Of a stretch of 64,000 bases of DNA, positions 11,734 through 22,798 are shown in pieces (within the stretch, counting starts at the first letter, position 1; the number at the start of each line of letters is the position of its first letter). This stretch comes from Arthrinium phaeospermum (lineage: Eukaryota; Ascomycota; Sordariomycetes; Amphisphaeriales; Apiosporaceae): the NCBI GenBank assembly GCA_006503535.1, contig QYRS01000018.1, positions 123,077 to 187,076 on the forward strand. The letters are read 5' to 3'. The notes under the pieces were generated by a model. That model was not told the origin of the DNA, did not search any database, and worked only from the letters and a program-made list of their open reading frames with translations. The position numbers and the translations under genes were made by a program.

Positions 11734-13447
11734 TCAGTGACTCAGCCCCTTCGCCCGCGCATAATCCACATCCCGATAATACCGCCCCGCCGTCGCCTCC
11801 CTTAACCTCCTCCCAAACCGCGTCATGACAAACAAACTCGCATTCCACACCAGCCCGATCCCGCCCACGATACAATACACCCGGAGATACCCGCTCCTCT
11901 CCAGCCAGGGCGTGATGCCGTAGTTGATGGCAAACGACAAAGTATTCCGAATCAGCACGCACGTCGTCACCATCTGCCCCGCCAGCTCGGGTAGCTGGCC
12001 ATGGCGTAGCCGAGCGCCGCGGACACGCAGAGCGTCCCGTTGGCGGCGATGGCGTCTGCGTCACGACGAGGGCGAACCAGTGCAGGTGGTACGTCACGCC
12101 AGCCCGTAGAGGACGAGGGCGAAGGGGACCAGGAAGAGGCTGGCGCAGAAGACGTAGAGGACGTGCTCGTGGCCGTGTTGAAGCCGTACTGGGTGGTGTA
12201 GACCGTCCCGATGGTCGCATTCTGCACTCCCTGCCAGACAAGGCTGTTGGCGCCATACATCAGGCTGTGAAAGAGTTAGTTCTCAGGGGTCAGACAGTGC
12301 CAGTTCTGAGCGAACATACCCAGCATACACCACCGCGGGATATGTAAAGCCCTTGATTGGAGCCCACATGATGTTGAGGAGGCGGTTCGGCGGCCGCTTC
12401 TTGTCCTTGATCCCAAGCTTATCCAAGTAAGACTTTCGCGGCCAAATAACCTCGCCCGACTCGCGGTCCTCCGGCGACGCGACGGACGCGTGCGACTTGG
12501 AGTCTTCATCCCGATGAGTCCCAATTACCCCCGTCTCGGGCGACGTCACAGCCGGCTGGTTCCCTGGGGGGATGTGGTTGGTGTACGGCTGCCGTCACCC
12601 TGGTGCTTCCGGTCGTAGTTGGTCTCCTCCATCAGGAAGAAGCAGTACAAAAACGCAATCCCACAGAAAATGGCCCACCACCACAGCGTCCACTGCCAGT
12701 CCATGCCGTAATTAATAAAACCCGCGAGCATGGGCCAGCTTGCCCGTCAGGGCCAGGGACCAGCCGTACCAGGCCAGGTACTTGGGCCGCTCGTGGGCGA
12801 ACCAGACGTCGACCACGGAAATCTCGCACAGGGACTCGACGGGCTCCCGAAGCCCAGGATGATGCGGTTGGCCGTGTAGGTGGCCGAGGTGGTGCAGAGG
12901 GGCGCCGTGGCCAGGATGATGATGTTGGCCAGGCAGGAGAAGAGGTAGACGGCCGCTTGCCGTACTGGAGGCGATGGCTTGCCAGAAGATGCAGCCCCAG
13001 CCGTAGAACAGGAACTGTTCAATGTCAGCTATGAATCAAAGCAATTGGGGTTCAATCGAGTCATCCCCTATCGAGGAACAGTTTGTCTGCATAGAAAGAA
13101 GATTGACGTACCATGATGCCAGTCCCGTTGTTGATGTCGGTCAACGTCAGCGACGTGTCCTCGCGGATTGGGGTGACGATGGAGACGGCACTGGCCGGGA
13201 TGGCGACCATAATGGTGTAGACCACGACGCAGCTGGTCGACAGGATCTTGCGCCGGAAGCTCCAGTTCAGGGGATCTTCGGGGTCCTCGCTCGGGCGCGG
13301 GACCAGGAGGATGTCGGTCTGCCCTTTACCCTCGGCATGTTTGGAGACCATGTGGCCATCGGTGTCGATGAGGCGGACCGTCCCGGGCGGGAGGCGCTCG
13401 CTGGTGGTGTCCATTTCGTGGTTGGCTGCGGGTTTGTCTGACATCAT
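11734..13447 (-). pseudogene. MFS transporter, DHA1-type (HOL1-like), with many 1-nt frame breaks
   Basis: The N-terminal exon (about 13061-13447) is open and carries the DPLNWSFRRK motif that precedes helix 1 in fungal DHA1 drug/polyspecific transporters. Downstream segments encode further helices in family order (VYLFSCLANIIILATAPLC; ANRIILGFG; SLALTGKLA; WQWTLWWWAIFCG), then a long charged loop with KLGIKDKKRPPNR, and the last helices ending at the TGA at 11734-11736. Successive segments lie in shifted frames. I count at least eight breaks between about 11.98 and 13.0 kb; each one I examined is repaired by adding one base, usually in a G or C run, and none needs a substitution. The damage is therefore purely indel-type. 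Function if intact: proton-coupled export or import at the plasma membrane; substrate unknown. Two normal introns (near 12262-12310 and 13015-13110) are visible. Confidence 0.75.
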
Positions 13448-14346
13448 CGGACAAGAACCAAAAACCGAATTTCGGGGAACGTCCAAAAGAAAAGCAGAAA
13501 AGAAAAAGCAAAACTGTTGGCCGATGGTGTTTTTAAGAGCCCATCAAATTCACCCAGGCTCTCTTGGGGGCCAGTGTATGTTTGCTGGAGGCAGACAGCC
13601 GAGTCCCTTGCCTTCGACCAGGCTCGTCGTTGGTCGATCAGGAATCCCGGATGGTCGGGTAGGGGATAAGCTATCCGAGCACGCAGTGTGTGGCCAAGCT
13701 GCCTCGCGGTATCTCTCCAGCCCCCGTATCTCTAGGATCGGTACCGGAACCCGTTGTGGTGTGCCTTGATTATCAAGTGAATTCCCCTGAAAGCCTGTTT
13801 TGGGCTTGTTAATACTGTGATAGAGGGTGATAAGTTATCATCTTGGAAGCAATTCCCCACAGGCCGTGGTGGATAGGGAATGGAGCACTTCTCCAGATCG
13901 GATGGCAATGGGACCCTGGGGCGGGGAACCCCGACAGTGTTAGATAAGGGGACCGACCATAAGCGGGCACCCCGCTCGTTCTCGAGTTGCACCAGCCAGA
14001 CGCAAGCATTGGCAACAGGTGCGACCCAAGCCGCTTAAACAGCTGATTGCCGTATCAATGAAATGTAGTCAGTACCAATCGATGTAGCAACCTTACTGAC
14101 TGGGTAGGGTTAAGTCCGACATCTTCACTTTCGACCTGTTCATAGCTCGTTCAGATTCTGGCAAACCACCGACAATGCACTCTCGGCTTAAATACCCACC
14201 AATTGGCCCCACCACCCGAAAGCCTGGGTCTGGGTCATTGGTTGTCGCTAAGTATGAGTTCACAGTAGCAGAAAACTCTGTATTCCAAAGTTTCACGGTG
14301 ATTGAGCATATATGGCTTTACTTGTTTAACATGAAGTCCCCAACCT
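13448..14346. other. Intergenic (~0.9 kb)
   Basis: Between the start of the MFS gene and the end of the amidase gene, both on the minus strand, so it includes the MFS promoter. No gene, RNA or repeat recognised. Confidence 0.5.
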
Positions 14347-16297
14347 TTACGCCCGACCCGCCCGTTCAATCTCCACCAGCGCCGCGATCACCTTCTCCTT
14401 CCTGTCTCCTCCCCACCACCTGCAAGCTCACCGGCGCATTGCTGAACCGCTCCGGGCTGTACATGTCATAGACGAACTTGTCCTGGTCATTCTTGGGACG
14501 TAGTCCGGATCCTTGGCGTCTCGGGCCGGATCGACCTGGGTGACCGGGAACACGGCCGCAGGGTAATCCAGCAGGTTCATTCTTGGGGACTAGTCCGGAT
14601 CCGGCGTCTCGGGCCGGATCGACCTGGGTGACCGGGAACCGGCCGCAGGGTAATCCAGCAGGTTCCACTGCGCCGTGGGGCGGGACTGGCGGCGCCAAAG
14701 GAGGGCGGGCAGAGAATCACGTCGACCTCGCGGTTACCGTCGTTGCCCGTCTCGGACCAGGCTTGGGCGTACCGGGCGCGGTACTCGTCTCTCTCGACGC
14801 ATAGCTGCGAACATGTTAGTACAACTGCCAATGAGCCTACCAGGCAGGCATCGGGGTCGTCAGTCACTCACCTTCCAAAGCTCATGTTGCGTCAGTTCCT
14901 TGACGGTGGGCTGTTCTTCTATGATGAACTTGGTGAGCGGCAGCATGGGCTCCCCACTTTCCTTGATCAGCCCCAAGACCTCCTTCCCGCCATCGGGCCA
15001 GTACAAGGCCGAAATGATGTCCCACGCTTTTCGGTGATCCAGGTGTTCGCAGTCCCAATCGACGACCTCCATCCCGCCTTGCGACAGGCGTCGGCCACCT
15101 CCCGCAGCGCGCGTCATGGGCGGATGGGGCTGTACCACGCCATCCCCCACTGGACGGCGATCTTGAGGGGCTTCGTGAACGTGTAGGGGGTCCACTGCTT
15201 GACGGTGAGGGACGGCTCCACGCGCCAGGCTTCGCCGCCAACGCCACCTTCATGAAGAGCTCCAGGCCGTCGCGGTCCACCGTCATGGGGCCGGGCAGCC
15301 TTGGATTGTCTCTTTGCCGGCCCCGGCGTTGCGGAAGCCAGCGGTGCCGACGCGTTTGATGCTCGGTCTGCGGAATCGATTACTAATGTCAGCTCATTGC
15401 AACAGACAAGGGAAAGGGGGCGTGATTAATGCATCTTCACTGACTTGAAACCGTAGATGCCGACATGTGCAGCTGGGCAGCGAATACTTCCGCCAATGTC
15501 TCCCCCAACGCCCTGTCCGCGTTAGTATCCTGCGAATTCAAGGAGTCATCGTACTCACCAAGATGCTCCCCCGCATCCCCAACAATGCCGACTCGCCCCC
15601 GCTGCTGCCGCCCGAAGTGAGCTCGCGGTTGTAGGGGTTAACAGTCCGCCCGTAGACGTTGCTCTCCGTCTCCAGGTGCATGATGGTCTGCGGCTGCGTC
15701 GTCCGGGCGAAGAAGACGCAGCCCTCGTTCCAGAAGGTGTCGTACAGCAGGTTGGGCCCGCCGTGCGCCTTCCCGACCCAGGCCACGAACGACGCCGACG
15801 TGGTCACGTTGGCGCCCACCATGCCGTGGTGCTCCTTGGTCGAGATGGGCAGGCCGAACAAGGCACCTCGTGGCTCCGGCAATGAGTCCAACACTTTTGC
15901 CCGTTCGATTGCCTGCTCCCAGAGGAGCTCGGTGAGGCAGTTTGTCTGTGACTCGAGTCAGCTGCGGTGTCTTTTTTCTCGGGGTAGTTCCAGGGCCCAT
16001 CCGTACAGCAGCTTGTGCCAAGGCCGCTCTCCGCAAGAAGGCGCGGGTCACTTCCTCAACCGTGATCTTTCTCTCGCGGAGCAGGCCCAACAACTCCGCG
16101 ATCCCGTACTGCTCCGTAATTTCGATCTCTCGAGCCGTCAGGGCAGTCTTGGGCAGATCGTGAGAGCTCAAGGGCAATCTGTCCGCTTCCGGGATGCCAT
16201 TGAGTTTTGGCTCGACCTTGGCCAAGGATGCATCTCGCCGTGCCCTTGCCCAGCTGACCTTCTCTTGCCAGGTCTGTAAGTTTGCAAGACTACCCAT
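14347..16297 (-). pseudogene. Amidase signature enzyme (acetamidase-like), frame-broken and with a tandem duplication near the 3' end
   Basis: The first exons are sound: the N-terminus (TWQEKV...ITEQYGI), an intron at about 15960-16010 ending before TNCLTELL, then LFGLPISTKEHHGMVG (catalytic Lys), GGSSGGESALLG (first catalytic Ser) and, after another intron, GDIGGSIRCPAAHVGIYGFK (nucleophile Ser in GGSIR). The triad Lys-Ser-Ser is thus present. From about 15.3 kb to the end the frame breaks at least four times (near 15293, 15227, 15122 and 15080, and again near 14380), each repaired by one added base in a G or C run. A ~90-bp block is present twice in tandem (14488-14577 and 14578-14665); homologous amidases have this segment once. 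The restored tail would end at the TAA at 14347-14349. Family role: hydrolysis of short-chain or aromatic amides to acid plus ammonia in the cytosol. A second, intact amidase lies at 54.7 kb. Confidence 0.8.
14488..14665. repeat. Imperfect tandem duplication, ~90-bp unit, two copies
   Basis: Copies 14488-14577 and 14578-14665 both run from CATTCTTGGG to GGTAATCCAGCAGGTTC. They differ only by small indels and swaps (GACG/GGAC before TAG, CCTTGGCG/CCGGCG, AACACGG/AACCGG). It falls inside the amidase coding region. Confidence 0.85.
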
Positions 16298-17518
16298 GTT
16301 GCTTCAGCGTAGTGATGTGCGGGTGGAGAGCCTAGGCAATTTTGAGCTGGTCTTCCAACCTTTGCAAAAGTAGATCAAAGCGCTTCTACCGGTTAGGCAA
16401 AAGAAAAAGAAAAGAAAAAGAAACTTTATTGGCCCTGATTATTTGCTTGCATCTAGGCAGGCTTGTACAAAAGGGCGCACAACAGGGCGTCAGTCACTTG
16501 GCCTCGGACCCTGGTCACGTTGACCTTTTGCCAAGCCCGCCAGAGCCGGGGGTGCGAAGACCAACGCCTGATAAGCCCTCCGACTGCCGGGCGCGCGTCC
16601 TGCTCTGGAACAGTCGCTCTATGTCATTATCTCCGATCTAAATGCTCTTCGCAGATACTAGTGTCACTTTCTTTGTGGCCGTGGTACGCTGCAAGGCACC
16701 CGACTTGCTATCACTTATCTTGCAGTCTATCGCTTGCCGAGCCCCGCCGCCATCGTCGTGCAGATCCCCGAAGCTGGGGTCGGGCAATGTCCCACACAAC
16801 ATTCAACTCGCTGCCACAGCCGCCTGCCGGAACATGTTTCTTGCCGCGCCCTTCCAATTGAATTTTTCTTGGAGATCTATTGCATCGCTCACTCGCTCCT
16901 GGCTTCTTCCTTCGGCTTCCCCCGTCTACAACGCACTGACTCGGTTACTCTTCCGAGGTCATAATAAACTACCGAAATGGCGGGGCTAGTAAACCTACGG
17001 GGAATTGCCGAGCGACGTGTACCCAAGGCCTGTGGGGTGAGGGGGAACATGGCCGAAGGCTTTCTTTGATTGAGAAATCCTTGATCGCAAAACGACCGAC
17101 TGTCCCAGCTCCGAACACCAGAATCCCAGAAACGACCGGCGATAAACAATTGATCTAGTCTGTCTTCCATATCTTACAGGGGTCGTTGGTGATCGGCAGG
17201 TCCGGAACTGGGGAATTGACGGGCGTTATCGAGCTGCGTGCTTGGGCTCTTATCAGACAGACAAGATTCTCCCAATTCGGCAATTCCGCAATGCGGCTCA
17301 CGCCCGGCGCCCATGATCTCCACTTCCGCTGGACGGCAGCGACGCTTGGGTGCCGGCCAGTCTTATCTATTGCATCAATTTGGAGCGACGCCTCTTACTG
17401 CCGGTTTCCATATCACGTCTTCCTTTGGGAGTAAATCGCATCCGTGGTCCTGGTAGTCTACACACACCACCAACCATTGCCCAGGGCTTTCTTTGCCCAA
17501 AGACGGAGAGTCATCACC
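16298..17518. other. Divergent intergenic region (~1.2 kb)
   Basis: Separates the divergent amidase (-) and amine oxidase fusion (+) genes. Contains a short AAAAGAAAAAG tract near 16400-16420. No gene recognised; open frames on both strands lack domains. Confidence 0.55.
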
Positions 17519-19449
17519 ATGGTGTCCCGAGTCCAGAGTCTCGACCTGGCCAACACATCCAAAGTCTACCATGCCCCGGCCACCATCACCCAAGGCAACT
17601 CCCGCCTGATTCACGTCTCCGGCCAGGTCGGCACGGCCAAGGATGGCACCGTCCCGGCCGACTACGAGTCGCAAATCCACCTGGCGTTGCTGCACCTGCG
17701 CAAAATCCTCATCGCGGCCGGCGCCGCCATTCGGGACATTGCCAAGCTGACCCTGTACATTGTCAACTACGATCCAGCCCAGAGGAAACATACGCGGCCC
17801 ATCCAGCGCTTCCTCAAGGGCCACCGTCCCGCCATCACGTTGGTGCCCGTCACGCAGCTGGCCGCGCCCGGCTGGCTCTTCGAGGTGGATGCCGTGATTG
17901 CATGTCCCGAAGAAGTGCCCGCTGCGTCCTTACCAGCCCCCACCAACGTCCAAGGCGGCAACAGCTCGGAAAGTTTCGATGTTGCCATCATTGGGGCGGG
18001 TCTCGCCGGGCTGACAGCCGCCCACGAGGTGCTTCGCGCCGGACTGACCTGCGTCGTCCTCGAGGCCCGCGACCGGGTGGGCGGCAAGACCTGGAGCCAA
18101 CCGCTCACAGCAGACGGCGGCCGAGAAGGCGGCATCGCCGAGATGGGGGCGGCATGGATCAACGACGTCAACCAAACCAAAATGATTGCCCTTGCCCGGC
18201 GGTACAAGCTCGAGCTCGTTGAGCAGAATACCACCGGCAACTGTGTCCTGCAGAGCTTTGATGGGAAAGCGTCAACCTTTCCCTACGGCGAACTTCCACA
18301 GGTAGGACTCAACCCAAAACTTTCAGAGACATGGTTCTTGGATAGAGCTGACTAGGTCATCTTGCCTCCATTCAGTTCGATCAGGTTACCTCGGAGGACG
18401 TTGCCCGTATCCGAGATATGTGCGAGGCTGACTGTCAAGCTCTGGACACTTTCGCCCCTACGAGCACCGCACTCGACTCCATGACATTCGAGGCCTACCT
18501 GCGATCACGAGACGCCAGCCCCACCAGTCTGGCCACGGCGACGGTATGGACTCGAGCCATGCTGGGCGTGGAGCCGAGCGACATGTCAGCACTGTTCTTC
18601 CTCAACTACTGCAGGTCCGGGGGCGGCCTCTTGCAGATGCGCTCCGACCGCAAGGGCGGTGGCCAGCATCTGCGTATCCGTCAGGGCACTCAGTCCATTG
18701 CTGAATGCCTTGCCGCAGACCTTCCCGCGGGAGTGGTAAGGCTCAATAAGCCGGTCGAGCGCGTCATCCAGGATGGGCCAAGCTACGTCGACGTGATTGA
18801 CAGCGACGGCATCAGCTACCGAGTCCGCAAGGTCATCACAACAGTCCCCAGCCCGGTCCTCAGCCAGATCGACTTCACGCCCCGGTTGCACCCCACCAAA
18901 GAAGCCTGGTCGCAGTCCGCCGGCTACGGCTTCTACACCAAGGCCATTGTCGTCTTCCGCGAGCCGTTCTGGACCGCCCAGGGCTTCTGCGGCCTGGCGC
19001 AGTCCTTCGTCGGCCCCGCCAGCGTGGTGCGCGACACGAGCAGCCCCGCCGACGACAAGCACGCCCTGACCTGCTTCATGAGCGGGCCCCCCGGGCGGGC
19101 GTGGGCGGCCCTGCCCGAGGCCGAGCGCAACGAGCAGCTCCTGGCCCAGCTGGGGGTCCTGTACGCGGACCGCGCGGCCGTCGACCGTTGTTTTGTCGAG
19201 GTCCTCAAGTACGACTGGGCCGACGACCGGTGGGCGGGCTACGGCTGTCCCTGCGCGAGCTTGTCGCCGGGCGTGCTGGATACGCTGGGGTCCGGGTCCC
19301 TCCGCGAACCCACGGGGAATCTGCACTTTGCCGGCACGGAGACGGCGGGTGACTGGAAGGGGTACATGGAGGGCGCGGTGCGGAGTGGGGAGCGGGCGGC
19401 CAAGGAGGTGGTTAGTGGGATTTCGAGGACTGTGCTCCCACATCTATGA
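17519..19449 (+). CDS. RidA (YjgF/L-PSP) domain fused to FAD-dependent amine oxidase
   Basis: Exons 17519-18301 and 18376-19449 join in frame to about 618 residues. Residues ~1-135 are a RidA fold (SRLIHVSGQVG, then HLRKILIAAGA, and the closing strand FEVDAVIA). A short Pro/Ser linker leads to a flavin amine oxidase (PF01593): the dinucleotide-binding motif GAGLAGLTAA with the acidic end of strand 2 in VVLEARDRVGGKTW, and the C-terminal flavin motif LHFAGTETAGDWKGYMEGAV. Family knowledge: amine oxidases turn amines into imines plus H2O2; RidA proteins hydrolyse reactive imines/enamines, so the fusion would couple formation and disposal of the imine (inference). Caution: the Arg that RidA enzymes use for this (in the P-A-R segment) aligns with Ile in RPAITLVPV, so the RidA half may be structural or of the Arg-less Rid type. 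The gene is fully open although its left neighbours are broken. Start at 17519 chosen because it gives a standard RidA N-terminus; an upstream in-frame ATG at 17444 adds a non-conserved leader. Confidence 0.9.
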
Positions 19450-20006
19450 ACCAGGGTTGTCCCCTGCTTTCTTCCATTTCAAGCCACCCCTCGTGTAATT
19501 TTCTTATCGACCATGATGTCTTGGACAGCTACCGTCACCTAGTAAGAGGTCGGAAGGAATGAATCAAATGAGCAAGGTACTTTGTCTGGTGACTGCAGGC
19601 TACAATGCGATTGGGTGTCGGCAGCAGAATGATGGTGTTGTGCCGAGATTATGAGCCAGCAAGCAAGTAGGGAGGGAGCACTTTAATGGGTCCACAGCAC
19701 CCAGCTCGGTGGACTCATACCGACATGTAGTAATGCTAGGCACACGCCCTCCCCTCCCTGCCTCCCAGTACCGCAGTCCCGGGTCTGCACTAACGCAGAG
19801 AGCAGCGAGAATACCACCACACCAGACGTCCAAGGCAACCGACGTGCGGCCAACAACCAACATTCAATGAGGGAAGCATCTCTTCTCCGCACAAGCATGC
19901 TCTCTCCATCCTCTTGCTTTTCCATCACTCTGGGTGCTCTCTGCACATCTACGCCAGGCATATTGTCACGAATATTTCCTTTCACCATCGCCGAATCGAT
20001 TCCGTC
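19450..20006. other. Intergenic (~0.56 kb)
   Basis: Between the amine oxidase fusion and a P450 on the same strand. No gene recognised; pyrimidine-rich stretch at 19885-19935 just upstream of the P450 start. Confidence 0.5.
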
Positions 20007-21390
20007 ATGGAGGGCCTTTTCCAGCTGCGTGGCCAACTGCTGACATGGCCAAACATTGCGACCCTAGTCGCGTTGTACTGTGTGACCCTTGCTGTCTACC
20101 GTTTGTTTCTGCACCCTCTTGCCCAATTTCCCGGTCCCAAGTTGGCCGCCATCACGCGCTACTACGAAGCCTACTTTGACGTCCTCCAAGATGGCCAGTA
20201 CACCTTCAAGATCGCCGAGCTGCACAAGAAATACGGTACGCTTCAATCAACTCCGCCGTGAGAAGACCCAGCTGATTGGTCGCATGTTTGGCATCCAGGT
20301 CCCATCGTCCGCATCAGCCCCTACGAGCTGCACGTCAACGATGCCGCCTTTCACGACAAGCTCTACCGTCAAGAGGGCCGCTGGAACAAATACGGATGGG
20401 CTATCAATGCCTTCGGGGCCAACGGCGCCAGCATTACGTACCGCACCACTCGTGTTTCCACATGCCCCTCTTCCCCTGGGCGATAACGCCAGCTGATCTT
20501 GTCTTTGCCAATAGCACGGTGCCGCACGAACTGCACAAGGCTCGTCGCCAGCCCCTGAACCCCTTCTTCTCCAAATCCCGCGTCGTAGGCCAGCAGCATC
20601 TCATCAACCGCAACATCGCCGTCTTCTGCCATCGCATCTCCCAGTTCGCCCTGGCCAAGAAGACGGTGGATCTGGGAGCTGCCATCAGCGCCCTGTCGCG
20701 GGACATCGCCTGCGAATTCATCCTCGACAGGAAGTACGCCCACCTGGAAAGGGAAGATTTCCACGTCGGCGTGACAAACATGCTCCAATCGGCCGGCCCC
20801 ATCTGGCGTATAACGAAGCACGCACCTTGGTTCGGGCCACTGGTGCATTCCATTCCTCCAAGCATCATGATGAAGATCGCCGACGAGAACACCAAGGCCT
20901 TTTTCCTGTATCTGCAGGCACGTATACATAATACATGGGCGTCCCTGCGACAGCCAGAAAGAACCAGAATGTGCCAATGGCTGACACCTCTGCGGGTAAC
21001 AGGAGAGCGAAAGAGACACGAAGGATTTACTGCGCATTGCTCAGTCGACCCCCTCTTCCTCCGGCGCCAGTGATCAGTCGTCCTCGCCACGGACCATCGT
21101 CCACGAGATTGTGGACTCGAAGCTGCCGCCAGCGGAAAAGAAGTTCGAGCGGGTCATGTACGAAGTGGCGACCGTCACCGGCGCCGGGAACGAGACGACG
21201 GCCGGCGTTCTGCGACTGATCATGTACCACGTGTTTGCCGACCCGGCCATCCTGCAGCGACTTCGTGCGGAGCTGGAGCACGCGGCACCCGGTACTGCCA
21301 AGGTGGATCTCAAGGTGGCGGAGCAGTTGCCGTACTTGACGGCGGTGATTATGGAGGGCATGCGGCTCAGCCCGGCCATTGGAGTAGCGG
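20007..21390 (+). pseudogene. Cytochrome P450 (trichodiene-oxygenase-like), truncated before the heme loop
   Basis: Exons 20007-20235, 20299-20437, 20515 to about 20917, and a fourth from about 20994 are coherent: a membrane anchor, the FPGPKLAAITRYYE hinge, GPIVRISPYELHV, HELHKARRQPLNPFFSK, an I-helix GAGNETTAG, and the ExxR helix in EGMRLSPAIG (near 21355-21385). This order is typical of fungal CYP58/CYP65-like P450s related to trichodiene oxygenase. After SPAIG the expected heme-loop half is missing: the frame reads on for ~38 unrelated residues to a stop at 21500, and no FxxGxxxCxG motif occurs in any frame before 22.8 kb. Without the cysteine ligand the product cannot work as a P450. The junction at about 21385 is abrupt, suggesting a deletion or insertion rather than gradual decay. 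Confidence 0.8.
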
Positions 21391-22334
21391 GGAGGTCATC
21401 TCTGTCGCTGGCCCCTTTGCGGCAGCTTGCTCCCGCGCACGCCCAGCAACCGCTACTCTGGGACAACGCGCGACAGAACTCTGGGCAGGCTGTCATGTAG
21501 GTTGCGCACTCAACACCGTCTTGGTCTTTTTGCCGGGGTGTGCAGATCTCCAGTGTCCTGACTGCCCAATCTTCAATCCTGATGGGCAACACAAGCTGCA
21601 TTGTAATCATCATTGGTGTGTTATGAGTGGTCTACGATCTCGGAGAATCTGCAAGCTAGGCGACACCCTCCGACCGGATCCACGGGCGGGCTACACGGCC
21701 GTCCGCCTCAGCAACCAGGGCCTCAAGAACGGCTACGAGAGCGTCAGGGGATGTGAACCCACGCTCAAGAGGCTCGATCGCGTCACTGGGAGACATCTTC
21801 GGCAAGGACCAATGGAATGGCGGCGAGCCCCTCCACTTCGGCAAGCGCGCCCGGCTCAGTTACGCCCGCCACGACGGATCGGTTTGGCGCTTGCTGGTGG
21901 AGCTCAGGGAGAACAAGCGGGACATCATGCTCAGTAACTCGATCAGCCAGTGGCCAGCTGTATCTGGCAGAGCAACCTTCTCGGTGGATGTTCAACTTTA
22001 ACTTTGATCTCTGCAAGTCTAATCCATGGTTCCGGGATGTCCCACCAAGCACCAAGCGCCCAAATAAGAAAGAGTGGCGATGAAAACCCAGATTGGGACA
22101 CAGCCAAGGATTTCCTTGACCAACAGAAAATACGCTGGCTGAATGACCCAGTACGTACACTATCCAAGTTGCCACTCCTACACCCATCATAGGCAAAGCT
22201 GATCGTGAGCTTTCTGTTTGATTGATCCTCCATACATCGATATCCACGAACTCCTGATGCACCAATGGATATCAGCGCCGACAGAAGAAAAACCCACGCC
22301 CCCTCGCGACGATGCCACCACTACGATGACCAAG
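21391..22334. other. Junk/rearranged segment with unassigned coding-like patches
   Basis: Follows the break in the P450. Two patches look coding but are not recognised: 21765-21930 (+) and 22037-22150 (+). The second starts with ATG at 22037, encodes 38 codons (WDTAKDFLDQQKIRWLNDP at its end) and abuts a GTACGT donor-like site. It could be the first exon of the gene to which the UBR-box fragment at 22335 belonged, but I could not find an acceptor that keeps frame. Confidence 0.35.
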
Positions 22335-22465
22335 TGCCACAAACGGTTTGAAGGGGTCAGCGCATGTATGCATGCCCCAGGTGCGGGTACGGTGACAGAA
22401 CGGTCTTCTGTCCCGACTGCTTCAACACGGCCGACCATCAGGGCCATGAAAGCATGGGACAATGA
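22335..22465 (+). pseudogene. UBR-box (N-recognin type) zinc-finger fragment
   Basis: Reading KCHKRFEG and then YACPRCGYGDRTVFCPDC, FNTADHQGHE gives the spacing of Cys and His of a UBR box: C-x(n)-Y-x-C-x2-C...C-x2-C-F...D-H-x2-H. The two halves are in different frames; one extra G in the G4 run at 22353-22356 would join them. The fragment stops at a TGA at 22463-22465 and the CCDCGD half of the box does not follow. Family knowledge: UBR boxes bind N-degrons in E3 ligases such as UBR1. Here it is an isolated piece of ~43 residues between a truncated P450 and the next intact gene, so probably a relic or a mis-sequenced exon. Confidence 0.5.
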
Positions 22466-22798
22466 CCCCCGGGAAATGAAATTGCCGTGATAGCAGGCGA
22501 TTGTCCGTCCGTGGGCGGGAGCGGGCAGCTACCGTCAAAATCATCAACACGGGTGAGCTGTTTGAAATAAGTCCATTCAGAGGCAGGAGCAAGCAAAGTT
22601 AAAGCTACCCCACATTTATGATTCACTTCAATACATTCACTTCACTTGCAGCTTGTACAAACCACATATTAATTGATGCATCTTTCTATGGTGGGGTTGA
22701 CTACCTAAAACAATCTCCTCCAAGAACCTGGGACGACCTGATATCTCATCACCAATTGCACTGGGAGCGACCTAGGACATCGTCAACATCTTCCAACC
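22466..22798. other. Intergenic
   Basis: About 330 bp upstream of the ADP-ribosylglycohydrolase-like gene; probably its promoter. No TATA box or RNA gene recognised. Confidence 0.5.
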
